Positions 1-8,689 of a stretch of 64,000 nt of DNA are shown here, piece after piece (positions within the stretch are counted from its first letter, which is position 1; each line of letters begins with the position of its first letter). Position numbers and translations under genes: made by a program. This DNA is from Cytophagales bacterium (GTDB taxonomy: Bacteria > Bacteroidota > Bacteroidia > Cytophagales > Spirosomataceae). The stretch is taken from contig JAAFJL010000006.1 of the NCBI GenBank assembly GCA_013298865.1, forward strand, positions 1-64,000. Reading direction: 5' to 3'. The notes below the pieces were generated by a model. The model made no database searches. It worked only from the letters and a program-made list of their open reading frames with translations, and was not told the DNA's origin.

Positions 1-1
1 A

Positions 2-1279
2 CTCCCCTTTCTAACAAATGCTCAAATCAATTTTGAGACGGGTAACTGGCAGCAGGTTTTGGCAAAATCAAGGGCTTCTGGCAAACCAATTTTCGTGGAT
101 TTTTATGCAGATTGGTGTAAGCCTTGTAAAATGTTGGACAAAAAAACTTACCTCGACCCGCAGGTGATTGCCAAAATGAATTCGACTTTTATCAATTATA
201 AAGTCAATGCAGAAGAAGGGGAAGGTCCAAAATTGGCTCGAAAATTTGAGGTTGAGGGTTTTCCGTACCTACTTTTTGTAAGCAAAGACGAACGCCGAAT
301 CTTCAATGATATGGGTTATATGCCTGCAAAGGATTTTTTGGAAATGACCGATAAAGCACTCAATATTTACAAAGAAGGTGTGATTGAAGACTTTGATATG
401 CAGTACAAAAATGGAGATAAAAGTCCTGCTTTTTTGGAAAGTTATATTGGCAAAAGAAAACGAATGATGTTGGATAATCGGGATTTGGTAGAAGAATATT
501 TGGATGTACTAAAACCCGAAGAAAGAACTTCCGAAAAAGCCCTGCAAGTGGTGGCAAATAACAACTTTACCCTCAATGGAAAAGCGATTGAAATTTTGAT
601 GAATCAGCAATTGATGTTCAAAAAATATGGTATTTCTACTGAGTATATTGTTTCTGGAACAATGCTCGAATATTTTCGTAATGCCCTGAAAAAGAAAGAC
701 TTAAATTTTTTGGAGCGACTATTTTTCTTCAATGAAAAGCTAAATCTTTTGGATGGCAAAAAACAAAATGAACAGTACCGAATGGAGTTTTACAAGAATA
801 CAAATAACCAAATTAAGTACATAGAAACGGCTACAAATTTGGCAGACAAATACCTAATGACCTTAACAAATGACGAATTAAAACGCAGAAATGTCCTTCA
901 TTTTGAAGAATTTATGCGACCTTTTCGGATGGGGAAACAGGATTCTTTGAAGATTGGAGAGCAACGGTTTAAGTCTATGAAGCAATTTCGGTCTCGGTAC
1001 GTGAGTATCAATACTGCTTCGGATTTAGAAGGTTTGGCAATGGAGTTTTTCAAAAATACGACTGATAAATCTCAATTAGAAAAGGCTTTGCGTTGGGCAA
1101 AAAGGGCAACTGAAATAGATGAAAATCCAGACAATTTAGACTCTTACGCACACGTATTGCTGAAACTCGACAGAAAAGCAGAAGCGATTATTTTTGAAGA
1201 AAAAGCACTCAATCTCGCCAAAGCCCAGAAAGTCCTCACGATGAGATATGAGGATGAATTGGCTAAGATGAAGAGGTGA
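2..1279 (+). CDS. Thioredoxin-fold protein, 5'-truncated by the window edge
   Basis: The frame is open to the first bases of the window, so the true start lies upstream. A TTG at base 59 is only an internal codon: the preceding residues (NFETGNWQQVL) are the usual lead-in to this domain family. The thioredoxin-like domain carries a CxxC redox site, WCKPC, encoded around bases 112-127. A long C-terminal part ends in a TPR-like helical stretch (ALRWAKRATEIDENPDNLD and following). The family is usually exported and acts in periplasmic thiol-disulfide exchange; the signal peptide would be in the missing part. It converges on nuoD. Family call firm, specific role unknown. Confidence 0.85.
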   Translation, partial: LPFLTNAQINFETGNWQQVLAKSRASGKPIFVDFYADWCKPCKMLDKKTYLDPQVIAKMNSTFINYKVNAEEGEGPKLARKFEVEGFPYLLFVSKDERRIFNDMGYMPAKDFLEMTDKALNIYKEGVIEDFDMQYKNGDKSPAFLESYIGKRKRMMLDNRDLVEEYLDVLKPEERTSEKALQVVANNNFTLNGKAIEILMNQQLMFKKYGISTEYIVSGTMLEYFRNALKKKDLNFLERLFFFNEKLNLLDGKKQNEQYRMEFYKNTNNQIKYIETATNLADKYLMTLTNDELKRRNVLHFEEFMRPFRMGKQDSLKIGEQRFKSMKQFRSRYVSINTASDLEGLAMEFFKNTTDKSQLEKALRWAKRATEIDENPDNLDSYAHVLLKLDRKAEAIIFEEKALNLAKAQKVLTMRYEDELAKMKR

Positions 1280-1337
1280 TTTTAGGTAGTTTTCAAAAGT
1301 GTATTTATCTGATTACCAGTAAATTATATCTAAACTC

Positions 1338-2552
1338 TCACCTATCAACCTCCCCCATGACCAAATCCATTGAGCCAATGATTGCTACTAAATCTGCTAA
1401 CATTGCTCCTTGGCTTATGGCTGGAATTATCGAAAGATTATGCAATGAACAAGCTCTTACTTTTAGTCGAGATGGTATGTCCGAACGCCCATCTGTTCTG
1501 AAAAAGAACCCTAATTCTCCTTTTGGGTTTTCGGCACGAGCATAAAAATCCATGGCTTGAGGACGAATTTTCTTCGGTACAAGTCCTTGTGGGTCAAAGT
1601 CAACAGTACGTTTATGGGCATTCGTCAGTTGCACAAGACATTGTTCAATAATCTTGATTGACTCGTCACATTCTTGTACACGTACGTAATTTCTGTCCCA
1701 ACAGTCACCCAAAGTTCCCATTTGTCCATCACCGATAGGAACATCAAAATCTATTTCTGGATATACGGAATAGGCATCAACTTTGCGGAGGTCGAACCGA
1801 AGTCCAGAACCTCTCAGAACAGGACCTGTGCAACCATAATTTATTGCCAAATCCAATGGTAAAACTCCTACATTGGCAGTACGTTGGATAAAAATTTTGT
1901 TCTCAATAACCAACTCACGAAGCTCCGTCATTTTGGGTTTGAGGTATTTGATAAATTCTGCACAACGCTCCTCAAAACCAACGGGTAAATCATAGAAAAG
2001 TCCACCAACCCAGACATAATTGTAGAGCATTCTCGCACCAGTAATCCATTCTAACAAACGCTGCAAATGTTCACGGTCACGCATCAACCACAAGAAAGCC
2101 GTATATGCTCCAATATCAAGCCCATACGTGCCTATTGCTACAAAATGAGAGGCTAAACGATTCAATTCTGCCACTAAAACACGGATATATTCAATGCGTT
2201 TTGGGAGTGTCCCCGTCAGTCCGAGCATCTTTTCCACGCCCATTACGTAGGCGTGTTCCGAGTTCATGGCAGCCATATAATCCATGCGGTCAACGTAAGG
2301 AATTATTTGGTTGAAAGGCAAAGATTCAGCGTGTTTTTCAAAGCAGCGATGCAAATAACCGAGGTGCGGCACAACATCAACGACCAATTCTCCATCAGAA
2401 ATTACCTCCATTCGCAAAACGCCATGCGTGGACGGATGCTGAGGCCCCATCGAAAGAATCATTTCTTCCGATTTCAGATTTTCCAACTTGTACTTATTGG
2501 CATCCGAAAGCCGAAAATTCTCAGGTTTATATTTGTATTGGATTTTGTTCAT
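1338..2552 (-). CDS. nuoD: NADH-quinone oxidoreductase subunit D
   Basis: This 404-residue protein is the 49-kDa subunit of respiratory complex I, which lines the quinone cavity at the membrane interface. Diagnostic segments are SMGPQHPSTHGVLRMEV near the N-terminus, GYLHRCFEKHAE, CTGPVLRGSG and the C-terminal MDLVMGEVDR, where the family normally ends. Length is normal and no key segment is missing. No other nuo gene is visible around it: the upstream same-strand neighbour, 11 bp away, is an unrelated membrane protein. The remaining complex I genes must lie elsewhere. Confidence 0.96.
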   Translation of the reverse strand: MNKIQYKYKPENFRLSDANKYKLENLKSEEMILSMGPQHPSTHGVLRMEVISDGELVVDVVPHLGYLHRCFEKHAESLPFNQIIPYVDRMDYMAAMNSEHAYVMGVEKMLGLTGTLPKRIEYIRVLVAELNRLASHFVAIGTYGLDIGAYTAFLWLMRDREHLQRLLEWITGARMLYNYVWVGGLFYDLPVGFEERCAEFIKYLKPKMTELRELVIENKIFIQRTANVGVLPLDLAINYGCTGPVLRGSGLRFDLRKVDAYSVYPEIDFDVPIGDGQMGTLGDCWDRNYVRVQECDESIKIIEQCLVQLTNAHKRTVDFDPQGLVPKKIRPQAMDFYARAENPKGELGFFFRTDGRSDIPSRLKVRACSLHNLSIIPAISQGAMLADLVAIIGSMDLVMGEVDR

Positions 2553-2563
2553 TGTTTGAATTC

Positions 2564-3403
2564 TTATGTATGTACCTCACTTTTATTGAGCATATTATAA
2601 ACATTGGTCACTAATAAAACGAAAAGTCCCGCCGAGATACTCAATAAAACATTGTAATAATTCGGTGCAGAAAGTGACAATCTGATAATAACAGTAGCCA
2701 ATGCAAAAGATGAATACCTGAACAAGTGAATGTATAAATTGCTATACCGAAGCGAGATTATCAGAATCAGTATGTCAGTGAAAATCAGGATGGTATAGAA
2801 CAAATTGAATATACTCTGAAACTGATTTTCCCAGAATAAATCTATCAAAGCATACAGGCAAAGCAACAAAAAAATGATTAATAAAATACTGGCAACAATC
2901 TTTTTTAAGATAATAAAACGGAGTTGCTCTTCTGGACTATTCGTAATTCTTATATGTCTTTGTGCTTTGTAAAATAGACCAATAATCAAAAAGATAAAAA
3001 CAGCTCCTACGGCATCTGTTAGCATGGGAAATAATTCCATTAAAGTATCGGTGTTCCAAGTATTTTCCAATGGTAAATGCCCCATTTCTTTGAAAGCATC
3101 TCTCAATAAAATCAGCGAAATTATTTCAAATTGTTTCCCCACAGAGTCTGCCACTGAATGCGTTAGGGTAAAAACTAAACTTAGAATCTCACTAATCAAA
3201 AGTACACTAAAGGCTAATTCTATGGCAAAGAATCGACCAATTTTAAAATTAAGTATCTGATAATGAGACAGTAATGTAGTAACAATGCCAATAAAAAAGA
3301 ACAGTATTACAAAATTACTTATCACTTTTGCAGTTTTGAGCGAATGCCATTTTTCTTCTGTTTTATCGTAAAAAGAAATCCAGTTTTGCAAGAATATATT
3401 CAT
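2564..3403 (-). CDS. Multi-pass membrane protein of unknown function
   Basis: I do not recognise this 279-residue protein. It has a short cytoplasm-like N-terminus followed by about seven hydrophobic segments (for example FVILFFFIGIVTTLL, VFIFLIIGLFY and ILLIIFLLLCLYALI) and a short polar C-terminus ending near NMLNKSEVHT. No catalytic motif is evident. It starts at an ATG and ends 11 bp before nuoD on the same strand, so the two may be co-transcribed, but nothing in its sequence ties it to complex I. Confidence 0.6.
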   Translation of the reverse strand: MNIFLQNWISFYDKTEEKWHSLKTAKVISNFVILFFFIGIVTTLLSHYQILNFKIGRFFAIELAFSVLLISEILSLVFTLTHSVADSVGKQFEIISLILLRDAFKEMGHLPLENTWNTDTLMELFPMLTDAVGAVFIFLIIGLFYKAQRHIRITNSPEEQLRFIILKKIVASILLIIFLLLCLYALIDLFWENQFQSIFNLFYTILIFTDILILIISLRYSNLYIHLFRYSSFALATVIIRLSLSAPNYYNVLLSISAGLFVLLVTNVYNMLNKSEVHT

Positions 3404-3437
3404 AGAAATGTGATTTAGTTAATTTTAAATTGATAGG

Positions 3438-3947
3438 CTATTCATTACTAAACAACAACTTTTTATCTTCTTCGCCAGGATATATAAAAAACTCTTTGAA
3501 AGTCATGCCAATTTTTTCTAATACTCTGATTGATAGTTGATTATCAGCATTCACAATCGCCATAATGTTAGGTAAATTGAGGGTTTCTTTGGCATAAATT
3601 ATTGTTGCATTGGCAGCTTCAAAAGCATAACCTTGTCCATTGAATTCTGGCAAAAAAGCATAGCCAATATCTGGATTTTCTAAAAAGTCCCGTTTCAGCA
3701 AACCACACATTCCTATGGGCGTTTTGTCACTTTTCAATTCAACCAAAGATAAACCAAAACCATATTCTTGGTAGCTTTTCATTGGTCCATTCAAAAGATA
3801 ATTTTTAGCATCTTCTTCGGTTTTTACATGGCGGTCACCAATGAATTTTAACCAGCCTGCCGAGTTCAACAACTCAATCACAAAAGCGGTGTCATCGAAT
3901 GTAAATTGTCTGATAACCAGTCGATTAGTTTCTAAAATAGTAGTCAT
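3438..3947 (-). CDS. GNAT-family N-acetyltransferase (RimJ/RimL-like)
   Basis: This 169-residue protein begins at the ATG at 3947 (MTTILETNRLVIRQF); a longer reading would need a TTG at 3971. It has the RimJ/RimL-type layout: the opening ETNRLVIRQFTFDD, a central segment IGMCGLLKRDFLENPDIGYAF, the GQGYAFEAA acetyl-CoA loop, and the C-terminal NQLSIRVLEKIGMTF. Such enzymes transfer acetyl from acetyl-CoA to amino groups of proteins or small molecules. The substrate cannot be deduced. It lies 34 bp from the preceding membrane-protein gene on the same strand. Confidence 0.85.
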   Translation of the reverse strand: MTTILETNRLVIRQFTFDDTAFVIELLNSAGWLKFIGDRHVKTEEDAKNYLLNGPMKSYQEYGFGLSLVELKSDKTPIGMCGLLKRDFLENPDIGYAFLPEFNGQGYAFEAANATIIYAKETLNLPNIMAIVNADNQLSIRVLEKIGMTFKEFFIYPGEEDKKLLFSNE

Positions 3948-4025
3948 TTCAAATAGTCGGTTTTTGTTCAATAGATTTTCAGATAACTTTAATCAAGATA
4001 GTTCATCTATGATTCATATGGGAAT

Positions 4026-4085
4026 CCGTGGTACGGTTGAGACATAAACTCATTTAGGTGAAATTAAACCTCAACCGTTCCACGG
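4026..4085. repeat. REP-like inverted repeat
   Basis: Two 16-bp arms, CCGTGGTACGGTTGAG at 4026-4041 and CTCAACCGTTCCACGG at 4070-4085, are complementary except for one base and separated by 28 bp. The element sits in the gap between the acetyltransferase and the M23 peptidase. No ORF explains it. It may be an intergenic repeat of the kind mobilised by RAYT transposases, although its core differs from the palindromes further downstream. Confidence 0.6.
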
Positions 4086-4159
4086 TTAGCAATGTCTTCC
4101 GACTGTGCGTCCCAGAATCAATAATAGAAGAACCATCAAGATTTCTATGTCTTTATCCA

Positions 4160-5113
4160 TTACTCAATTTTGATTTTATCATTTTTAATGGGAGAATAAT
4201 CTGTCATCTTTTTACCATTCACAATAAGTTCATGAAAATAACATTTGATTCCCGTTGCCTCAACCATATCTTCAATGTCCTGAAGATGAAAATGCAAATG
4301 AGGTTCAGTAGAGTTGCCAGAATTTCCACAAAGACCCAATAATTGACCTTGTTTCACCTTTTGCCCTTGTTTTACTACGATTGAAAATTGCTTGAAATGA
4401 GCAAAAAGCATATATTCATTTTTCTCAGTTTTCAAGAAAATGCTGTTTCCAGGCACATAAATAGGATTTTTTATCCCAGGTTGATTATCTTTTACGCCAT
4501 CAACAGCCAGAACAATTTCACCATCGCAAGGAGCAAATAATTCCTTCCCGAAGGCATAATAATCTTCATTTTTTTCTCCTTTTCCTTGGTGCGTCTCGCC
4601 TTTATTATCAGTTATGAGAAAATCAAACGCATTTTTCTGAGCCTTACTTTCCACATGATAATTAAGTTCTTTGGTATCGCCACCCCATGTTACTGTCCAT
4701 TCATTTTTAAAGGGAAGTTGCATTTGAGTTACGTTTCTTTCTGGAATTGGAACAAACTCTCCGATGTAGTATCCAGCAATTTTTGAGTCATTATCGACTG
4801 CAATATCAAGCGATAATAGAGCTTTTTCAAAATTAGTCTTGTAAGATGTTGCTCCTTTTTTATAGTTGACAAATTGTCTTTTCGTGATTTGCCCTGCGTC
4901 TTTTTTCAGACCAGACAAGAAAGTTATCGTTTTGTCTAAGGGGGAAAACTTCCTCATGCCATCAGAAAAAAGCACAAATATGCTGTCGTATTTTCCTGCG
5001 TTATAATATTTTTCAAATTTATCAGCAACAATTTTGTGCTTGGCTTTTTCTGACTGTCCGAAAATATGTCCAGAAACTACCGACATCAATAAGAGTAAAA
5101 CTATTTTTTTCAT
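4160..5113 (-). CDS. Secreted M23-family peptidase with N-terminal DUF3887-like domain
   Basis: This 317-residue protein has a signal peptide (MKKIVLLLLMSVVSGHIFGQ). An N-terminal domain of roughly residues 20-125 has the look of DUF3887. The C-terminal LytM/M23 peptidase domain of roughly residues 150-300 carries the zinc-site signature HLHFHLQ, plus FAPCDGEIV, GNSIFLK and FAHFKQFSI typical of the fold. M23 enzymes cut peptidoglycan cross-bridges or serve as regulatory domains. The first metal-site region (NYHVESKAQKNAFDFLI) is compatible with an active enzyme. It is probably a cell-envelope hydrolase. Confidence 0.85.
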   Translation of the reverse strand: MKKIVLLLLMSVVSGHIFGQSEKAKHKIVADKFEKYYNAGKYDSIFVLFSDGMRKFSPLDKTITFLSGLKKDAGQITKRQFVNYKKGATSYKTNFEKALLSLDIAVDNDSKIAGYYIGEFVPIPERNVTQMQLPFKNEWTVTWGGDTKELNYHVESKAQKNAFDFLITDNKGETHQGKGEKNEDYYAFGKELFAPCDGEIVLAVDGVKDNQPGIKNPIYVPGNSIFLKTEKNEYMLFAHFKQFSIVVKQGQKVKQGQLLGLCGNSGNSTEPHLHFHLQDIEDMVEATGIKCYFHELIVNGKKMTDYSPIKNDKIKIE

Positions 5114-5201
5114 GGATTTATGATTGTTTAGTAACCGTGAGATGTTTCAGGAAAGTTATCAGTCTTGTCCTCTATCCTTTTATATCCTTTTAGTTTTTTA
5201 A

Positions 5202-6746
5202 CTACTCCGTCACCACGTAAAAATTAAAATCTAATGGGTCAAAAATGTCTAACATTTGGGTTAAAAAATCGGGATTATTCAGATAAAAATTCAGGAAATT
5301 CTCTGATCTTTCCTGTAAACCTCCATTCGGAAAAAGTTTTTGTTTCAATGCCAAAAGCTGACTCACTTCTGTTTCTTGATTACGTTCTTCGGCTTTTTTG
5401 AGGCGTTTTTCTAAATTCTCAATACTGTTTGTTAGTTTCTGTTTTTCACCATTTACGGCTCCTTCCAAGGTTTTGTCAACCAGTATAGCTTTCTGTAAAA
5501 TTACCTCAAATATTTTTGCAAATGACTCATTTTCAGACGATAAGCTTAGAGAATTAGTAGAGTTTTTTTCTACAAATGTTTTACGCAGAGTCACTTCATC
5601 CAAAAATAAATCATTAACAGACAATCCTAATTTTTCCATTTTTTTACCAGAAGGACGATTCACCACCAAAGCAAAATTCCGAGGCATCAGAATAGGGAAT
5701 GTGATATTATTTTTATCAAAAATGCCTTTCAATTGCAACCAATAAGGTACTTCTGAAGGTCCACCGATATAGGCTAAATTTGGTAAAATTACTTCCTGAT
5801 ACACAGGACGAAGTACCACATTTGGGCTAAATTTCTCAGGAGAATTTTCTATCAATCCAATAATTTCTTCTTCTGAAAAAGTAAGATTACTATTCAAAAC
5901 TTTATACTCATTTTCTTCTTTCACGATACGCTCACGAAGCCCATTTTCAAGATAGAAAAAATTAATTTCTCTGGCTGAAATTTGTGTTTTATAGCCTAAT
6001 TTTTCTATTAATTCAGAACTTTCATTAACTATTGAAAAATTAGAATTATTTATAATATCTGTCTTTATGAAATATTCAAATTGTTTCTTTAGAATTGAAT
6101 CATCAGCATCAATACATATAAGTGACTGATTACCAAATAGTTCGTGACAGTACTGGCGAACAGCATTGGCTAAAGTATCATTTTGGAGGTATGCATTTTC
6201 AAAAACAGAAGGCTTTTCAGACATTTCGCTCAGGAGTATTTCCAGTTCTTTGGGATTCATTCTGCCCACTGCACCTTGTTGCTGAGTTTGCCATTGGTAA
6301 GATTTTCCGAATAAAGAAAAATGGTCAATTTCAGCAAAATCATGGTCTTCGGATGCCATCCAATAGATAGGAACGAAATTATAATCAGGGAAATTTTCTT
6401 TGAGTTTCTTGGCTAACTTAATGGCAGTCAGCAACTTATAAACTACATACAACGGTCCAGTGAAAATATTGAGTTGATGCCCCGTTGTGACTGTAAACGT
6501 TTTTTCGTCTAAAAGAATAGAAAAATCTGGTTTGTTGGGAAGGTCATGGTATTGTTTTTCGAGGACTGAAACTAAGGTTTTCCTGCTTTCAGAAGAAAAG
6601 TTTTTAGCTTGTATCTGTGCTTCAAATCCCTGAATATCAGGGTAATTACCATAAAATTGTTTCAGAGAATCTTTCTGCGAAATATAATCCAAGAATAGGG
6701 GAGAGAATTGGTTAATTTCTCCTAAGCTGATTTGATGAGACTGCAT
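5202..6746 (-). CDS. bshC: Putative cysteine ligase BshC, bacillithiol biosynthesis
   Basis: The 514-residue protein matches BshC, which adds cysteine to glucosaminyl-malate in the last step of bacillithiol synthesis in the cytoplasm. Recognisable segments are TVTTGHQLNIFTGPLYVVYK near residue 90, PIYWMASEDHDFAEI, RPVYQEVILPNLAYIGGPSE and the C-terminal coiled coil (KLTNSIENLEKRLKKAEERN). Length is normal. A YfiT-like DinB protein, a family containing bacillithiol transferases, is encoded at 62.1-62.7 kb and fits the use of this thiol. Confidence 0.93.
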   Translation of the reverse strand: MQSHQISLGEINQFSPLFLDYISQKDSLKQFYGNYPDIQGFEAQIQAKNFSSESRKTLVSVLEKQYHDLPNKPDFSILLDEKTFTVTTGHQLNIFTGPLYVVYKLLTAIKLAKKLKENFPDYNFVPIYWMASEDHDFAEIDHFSLFGKSYQWQTQQQGAVGRMNPKELEILLSEMSEKPSVFENAYLQNDTLANAVRQYCHELFGNQSLICIDADDSILKKQFEYFIKTDIINNSNFSIVNESSELIEKLGYKTQISAREINFFYLENGLRERIVKEENEYKVLNSNLTFSEEEIIGLIENSPEKFSPNVVLRPVYQEVILPNLAYIGGPSEVPYWLQLKGIFDKNNITFPILMPRNFALVVNRPSGKKMEKLGLSVNDLFLDEVTLRKTFVEKNSTNSLSLSSENESFAKIFEVILQKAILVDKTLEGAVNGEKQKLTNSIENLEKRLKKAEERNQETEVSQLLALKQKLFPNGGLQERSENFLNFYLNNPDFLTQMLDIFDPLDFNFYVVTE

Positions 6747-6834
6747 TGAAATGTTAATTAGAATTATTTTCGATTATCGTTTTTTGATGTTCGGGATTAC
6801 CCTTTCTCAAAAACCAATAACCAGTATCTTGCGT

Positions 6835-7056
6835 TCATTTTCTGGGTTTATATGTCTTATTTTTGGGAGGGAAAAAAGAATCTTTGAATACCAAAACTAC
6901 TCGTGCTACCAGCGTTGCAACTGCCAAGCCACCAAAGACCGCCATGATGATTCTCCGTTCTGACCTTGCATCAAAAATGAACATTAATAATCCAGCAATG
7001 ACCCCTAACACGGCGACACCAGCTAAAAAAACAAGAACTTTTGCGATTGTTTTCAT
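6835..7056 (-). CDS. Small two-helix membrane protein
   Basis: A 73-residue protein starts at the ATG at 7056. It has two hydrophobic segments (VLVFLAGVAVLGVIAGLLMFIF and IIMAVFGGLAVATLVARVVLVF, shown here only to mark their places) joined by a charged turn DARSERR, with a basic C-terminus KNKTYKPRK. No family is recognised. The hydrophobic pattern and coherent start make it more credible than the antisense frame at 6863-7063. It faces the upstream side of the phosphatase gene and shares no operon with it. Confidence 0.55.
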   Translation of the reverse strand: MKTIAKVLVFLAGVAVLGVIAGLLMFIFDARSERRIIMAVFGGLAVATLVARVVLVFKDSFFPPKNKTYKPRK

Positions 7057-7173
7057 TGAATAGATTAAATTTAACTACCTGATAATCAGAATTTTATATA
7101 AATTATTAATTTGAAATATATCTTGAAAATGATGATATTTCAAGGTAAAACTAAATTTTTAAGCTAAGAGTTT

Positions 7174-7181
7174 TATCTTTG
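7174..7181 (+). promoter_or_regulatory. Possible -7 element TATCTTTG for the phosphatase gene
   Basis: TATCTTTG fits the Bacteroidota -7 consensus TAnnTTTG and lies 23 bp before the ATG at 7205. No clear TTG -33 element is found at the right distance, so the call is tentative. Confidence 0.35.
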
Positions 7182-7204
7182 ATTTGTCTAAAACCCAATA
7201 CTCA

Positions 7205-7702
7205 ATGCTCAAAATTCTATTTGTTTGTACTGGTAATATTTGTCGTTCGCCAATTGCAGAAGAAACCTTTCGCCAACACGTAAAAAATCGGGGTTTGCAA
7301 CGAGAAATTCTATGTGATTCTGCCGCAACTCATAATTACCACATTGGTGATTTACCCGATGTTCGTACTCGCAAGAATGCCAATAACCACGGACACACGC
7401 TTACTCATAAATGTCGTAAATTGCATGGTGAAGATTTTTCTGTTTTTGATTATATCGTGGCGATGGACAAATATAACATGGAAAATATTCAATCCATTAG
7501 TTATCGTTCAATCGGGATTCATCAACCAGAAGAAACCTGTTTTTTGTATCGAAAATTTGATAAAAATATCAGTTTAACAAATATCCCAGAAGTACCAGAT
7601 CCGTATTATGGTTCAGAGGCAGATTTTGAAGAAGTATATCAAATTGTGAGCCGATGCGGAGAAGGTTTCTTAGATTTTCTGATAGAACAACATCGACTTT
7701 AA
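7205..7702 (+). CDS. Low-molecular-weight protein tyrosine phosphatase
   Basis: The protein is 165 residues from the ATG at 7205; a TTG 21 bp upstream would add seven implausible residues. The P-loop VCTGNICRSP places the nucleophile at Cys8 and the phosphate-binding Arg at 14 (C-x5-R). The general-acid segment VPDPYYG lies near the C-terminus, as in the family. Such enzymes remove phosphate from tyrosine residues, often in exopolysaccharide control, and ArsC relatives reduce arsenate. No capsule or arsenic genes are adjacent, so the physiological substrate is open. Confidence 0.92.
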   Translation: MLKILFVCTGNICRSPIAEETFRQHVKNRGLQREILCDSAATHNYHIGDLPDVRTRKNANNHGHTLTHKCRKLHGEDFSVFDYIVAMDKYNMENIQSISYRSIGIHQPEETCFLYRKFDKNISLTNIPEVPDPYYGSEADFEEVYQIVSRCGEGFLDFLIEQHRL

Positions 7703-7822
7703 GTAGTTATCAAGTTTTGAGTTATTAAGTTGCTAAGTAACGGTGAAATAATAACAATTTCCTAAAGATTACTTAGAACTATAAATTAGAAATTTACCAA
7801 CTTAAAACTTATCAACTTAAAA

Positions 7823-8605
7823 ATGTGGTTAACCAATAAAAAAATAGTTATCATCGGGGGAACAACGGGGCTGGGGCTTTCAGCTGCAAAATCTTTTATC
7901 GACAACGGTGCTAAAGTAGTAGTGGTAGGCAGAAACTCGGAAAGTTGTGAAAAAGCAGTACAAGAATTAGGTGAAAATGTTCGTGCTTTTCAAGGAGATG
8001 CTTCTCATGAAGATACCTCACGTGATGCTATTGAGCTGTGTGTCAGTGAGTTTGGAGATTTTGACGGATTGTATCATGTAGCTGGTGGTTCGGGCAGACG
8101 TATGGGAGATGGACCTTTGCACGACATTACACTGGAAGGTTGGAACTTTACTTTTGAGTTAAATCTGACCTCAATGTTTTTGTCGAATCAGGCGGCAGTT
8201 CGTAAATTTTTAGCAATGAAAAAAGCAGGAACAATCTTGAATATGGGTTCGGTTTTGGGGTATTCTCCTTCGCCTAAGTATTTCACGACTCACGCATACG
8301 CAACCACGAAAGCTGCCATTATTGGTTTCACAAAATCAACGGCGGCGTATTATGCCCCGCACAATATCAGAATTAATGTAATTGCACCAGCTTTGGTAGA
8401 AACACCGATGTCTCAACGAGCTTCCGAGGATGAAATAATTATGAATTTTATCGAAACTAAGCAACCTTTAGACGGCGGGAGAAACGGAAAACCTTCTGAT
8501 TTGGACGGTGGGGCAGTTTATTTTATGTCTGATTATTCTAAATTTACGACTGGACAAGTACTGTCGGTTGATGGTGGTTGGTCACACACAGAAGGGCAAT
8601 ATTAG
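7823..8605 (+). CDS. SDR-family NAD(P)-dependent oxidoreductase
   Basis: This 260-residue protein is a classical short-chain dehydrogenase. The N-terminal cofactor loop is GGTTGLGLSAA (TGxxxGxG type), followed by VVVVGRN. The active-site serine lies in LNMGSVLGYS and the YxxxK pair in HAYATTKAAI. The C-terminus DGGWSHTEGQY is typical. The segment RINVIAPALVETPM marks the substrate loop. Length is normal for the family. The substrate cannot be inferred from neighbours, which appear to be separate transcription units. Confidence 0.92.
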   Translation: MWLTNKKIVIIGGTTGLGLSAAKSFIDNGAKVVVVGRNSESCEKAVQELGENVRAFQGDASHEDTSRDAIELCVSEFGDFDGLYHVAGGSGRRMGDGPLHDITLEGWNFTFELNLTSMFLSNQAAVRKFLAMKKAGTILNMGSVLGYSPSPKYFTTHAYATTKAAIIGFTKSTAAYYAPHNIRINVIAPALVETPMSQRASEDEIIMNFIETKQPLDGGRNGKPSDLDGGAVYFMSDYSKFTTGQVLSVDGGWSHTEGQY

Positions 8606-8689
8606 AATTGTGATTCTTTTTATCAATAGTTCAACAAATTCTCTAATCCTTTGTTAATTTTATCAAACACAACTTCAATAAATACTACC

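Noticed and set aside
360-557. Minus-strand ORF of 65 codons inside the thioredoxin-fold gene
   Set aside because: It is an antisense shadow with no start context or family pattern, and the sense frame is well supported.
8641-8670. TAATCCTTTG as a promoter for the DUF4249 gene
   Set aside because: The spacing between TA and TTTG is four bases, not two, and a similar string occurs near 9820 without a gene start on that strand.
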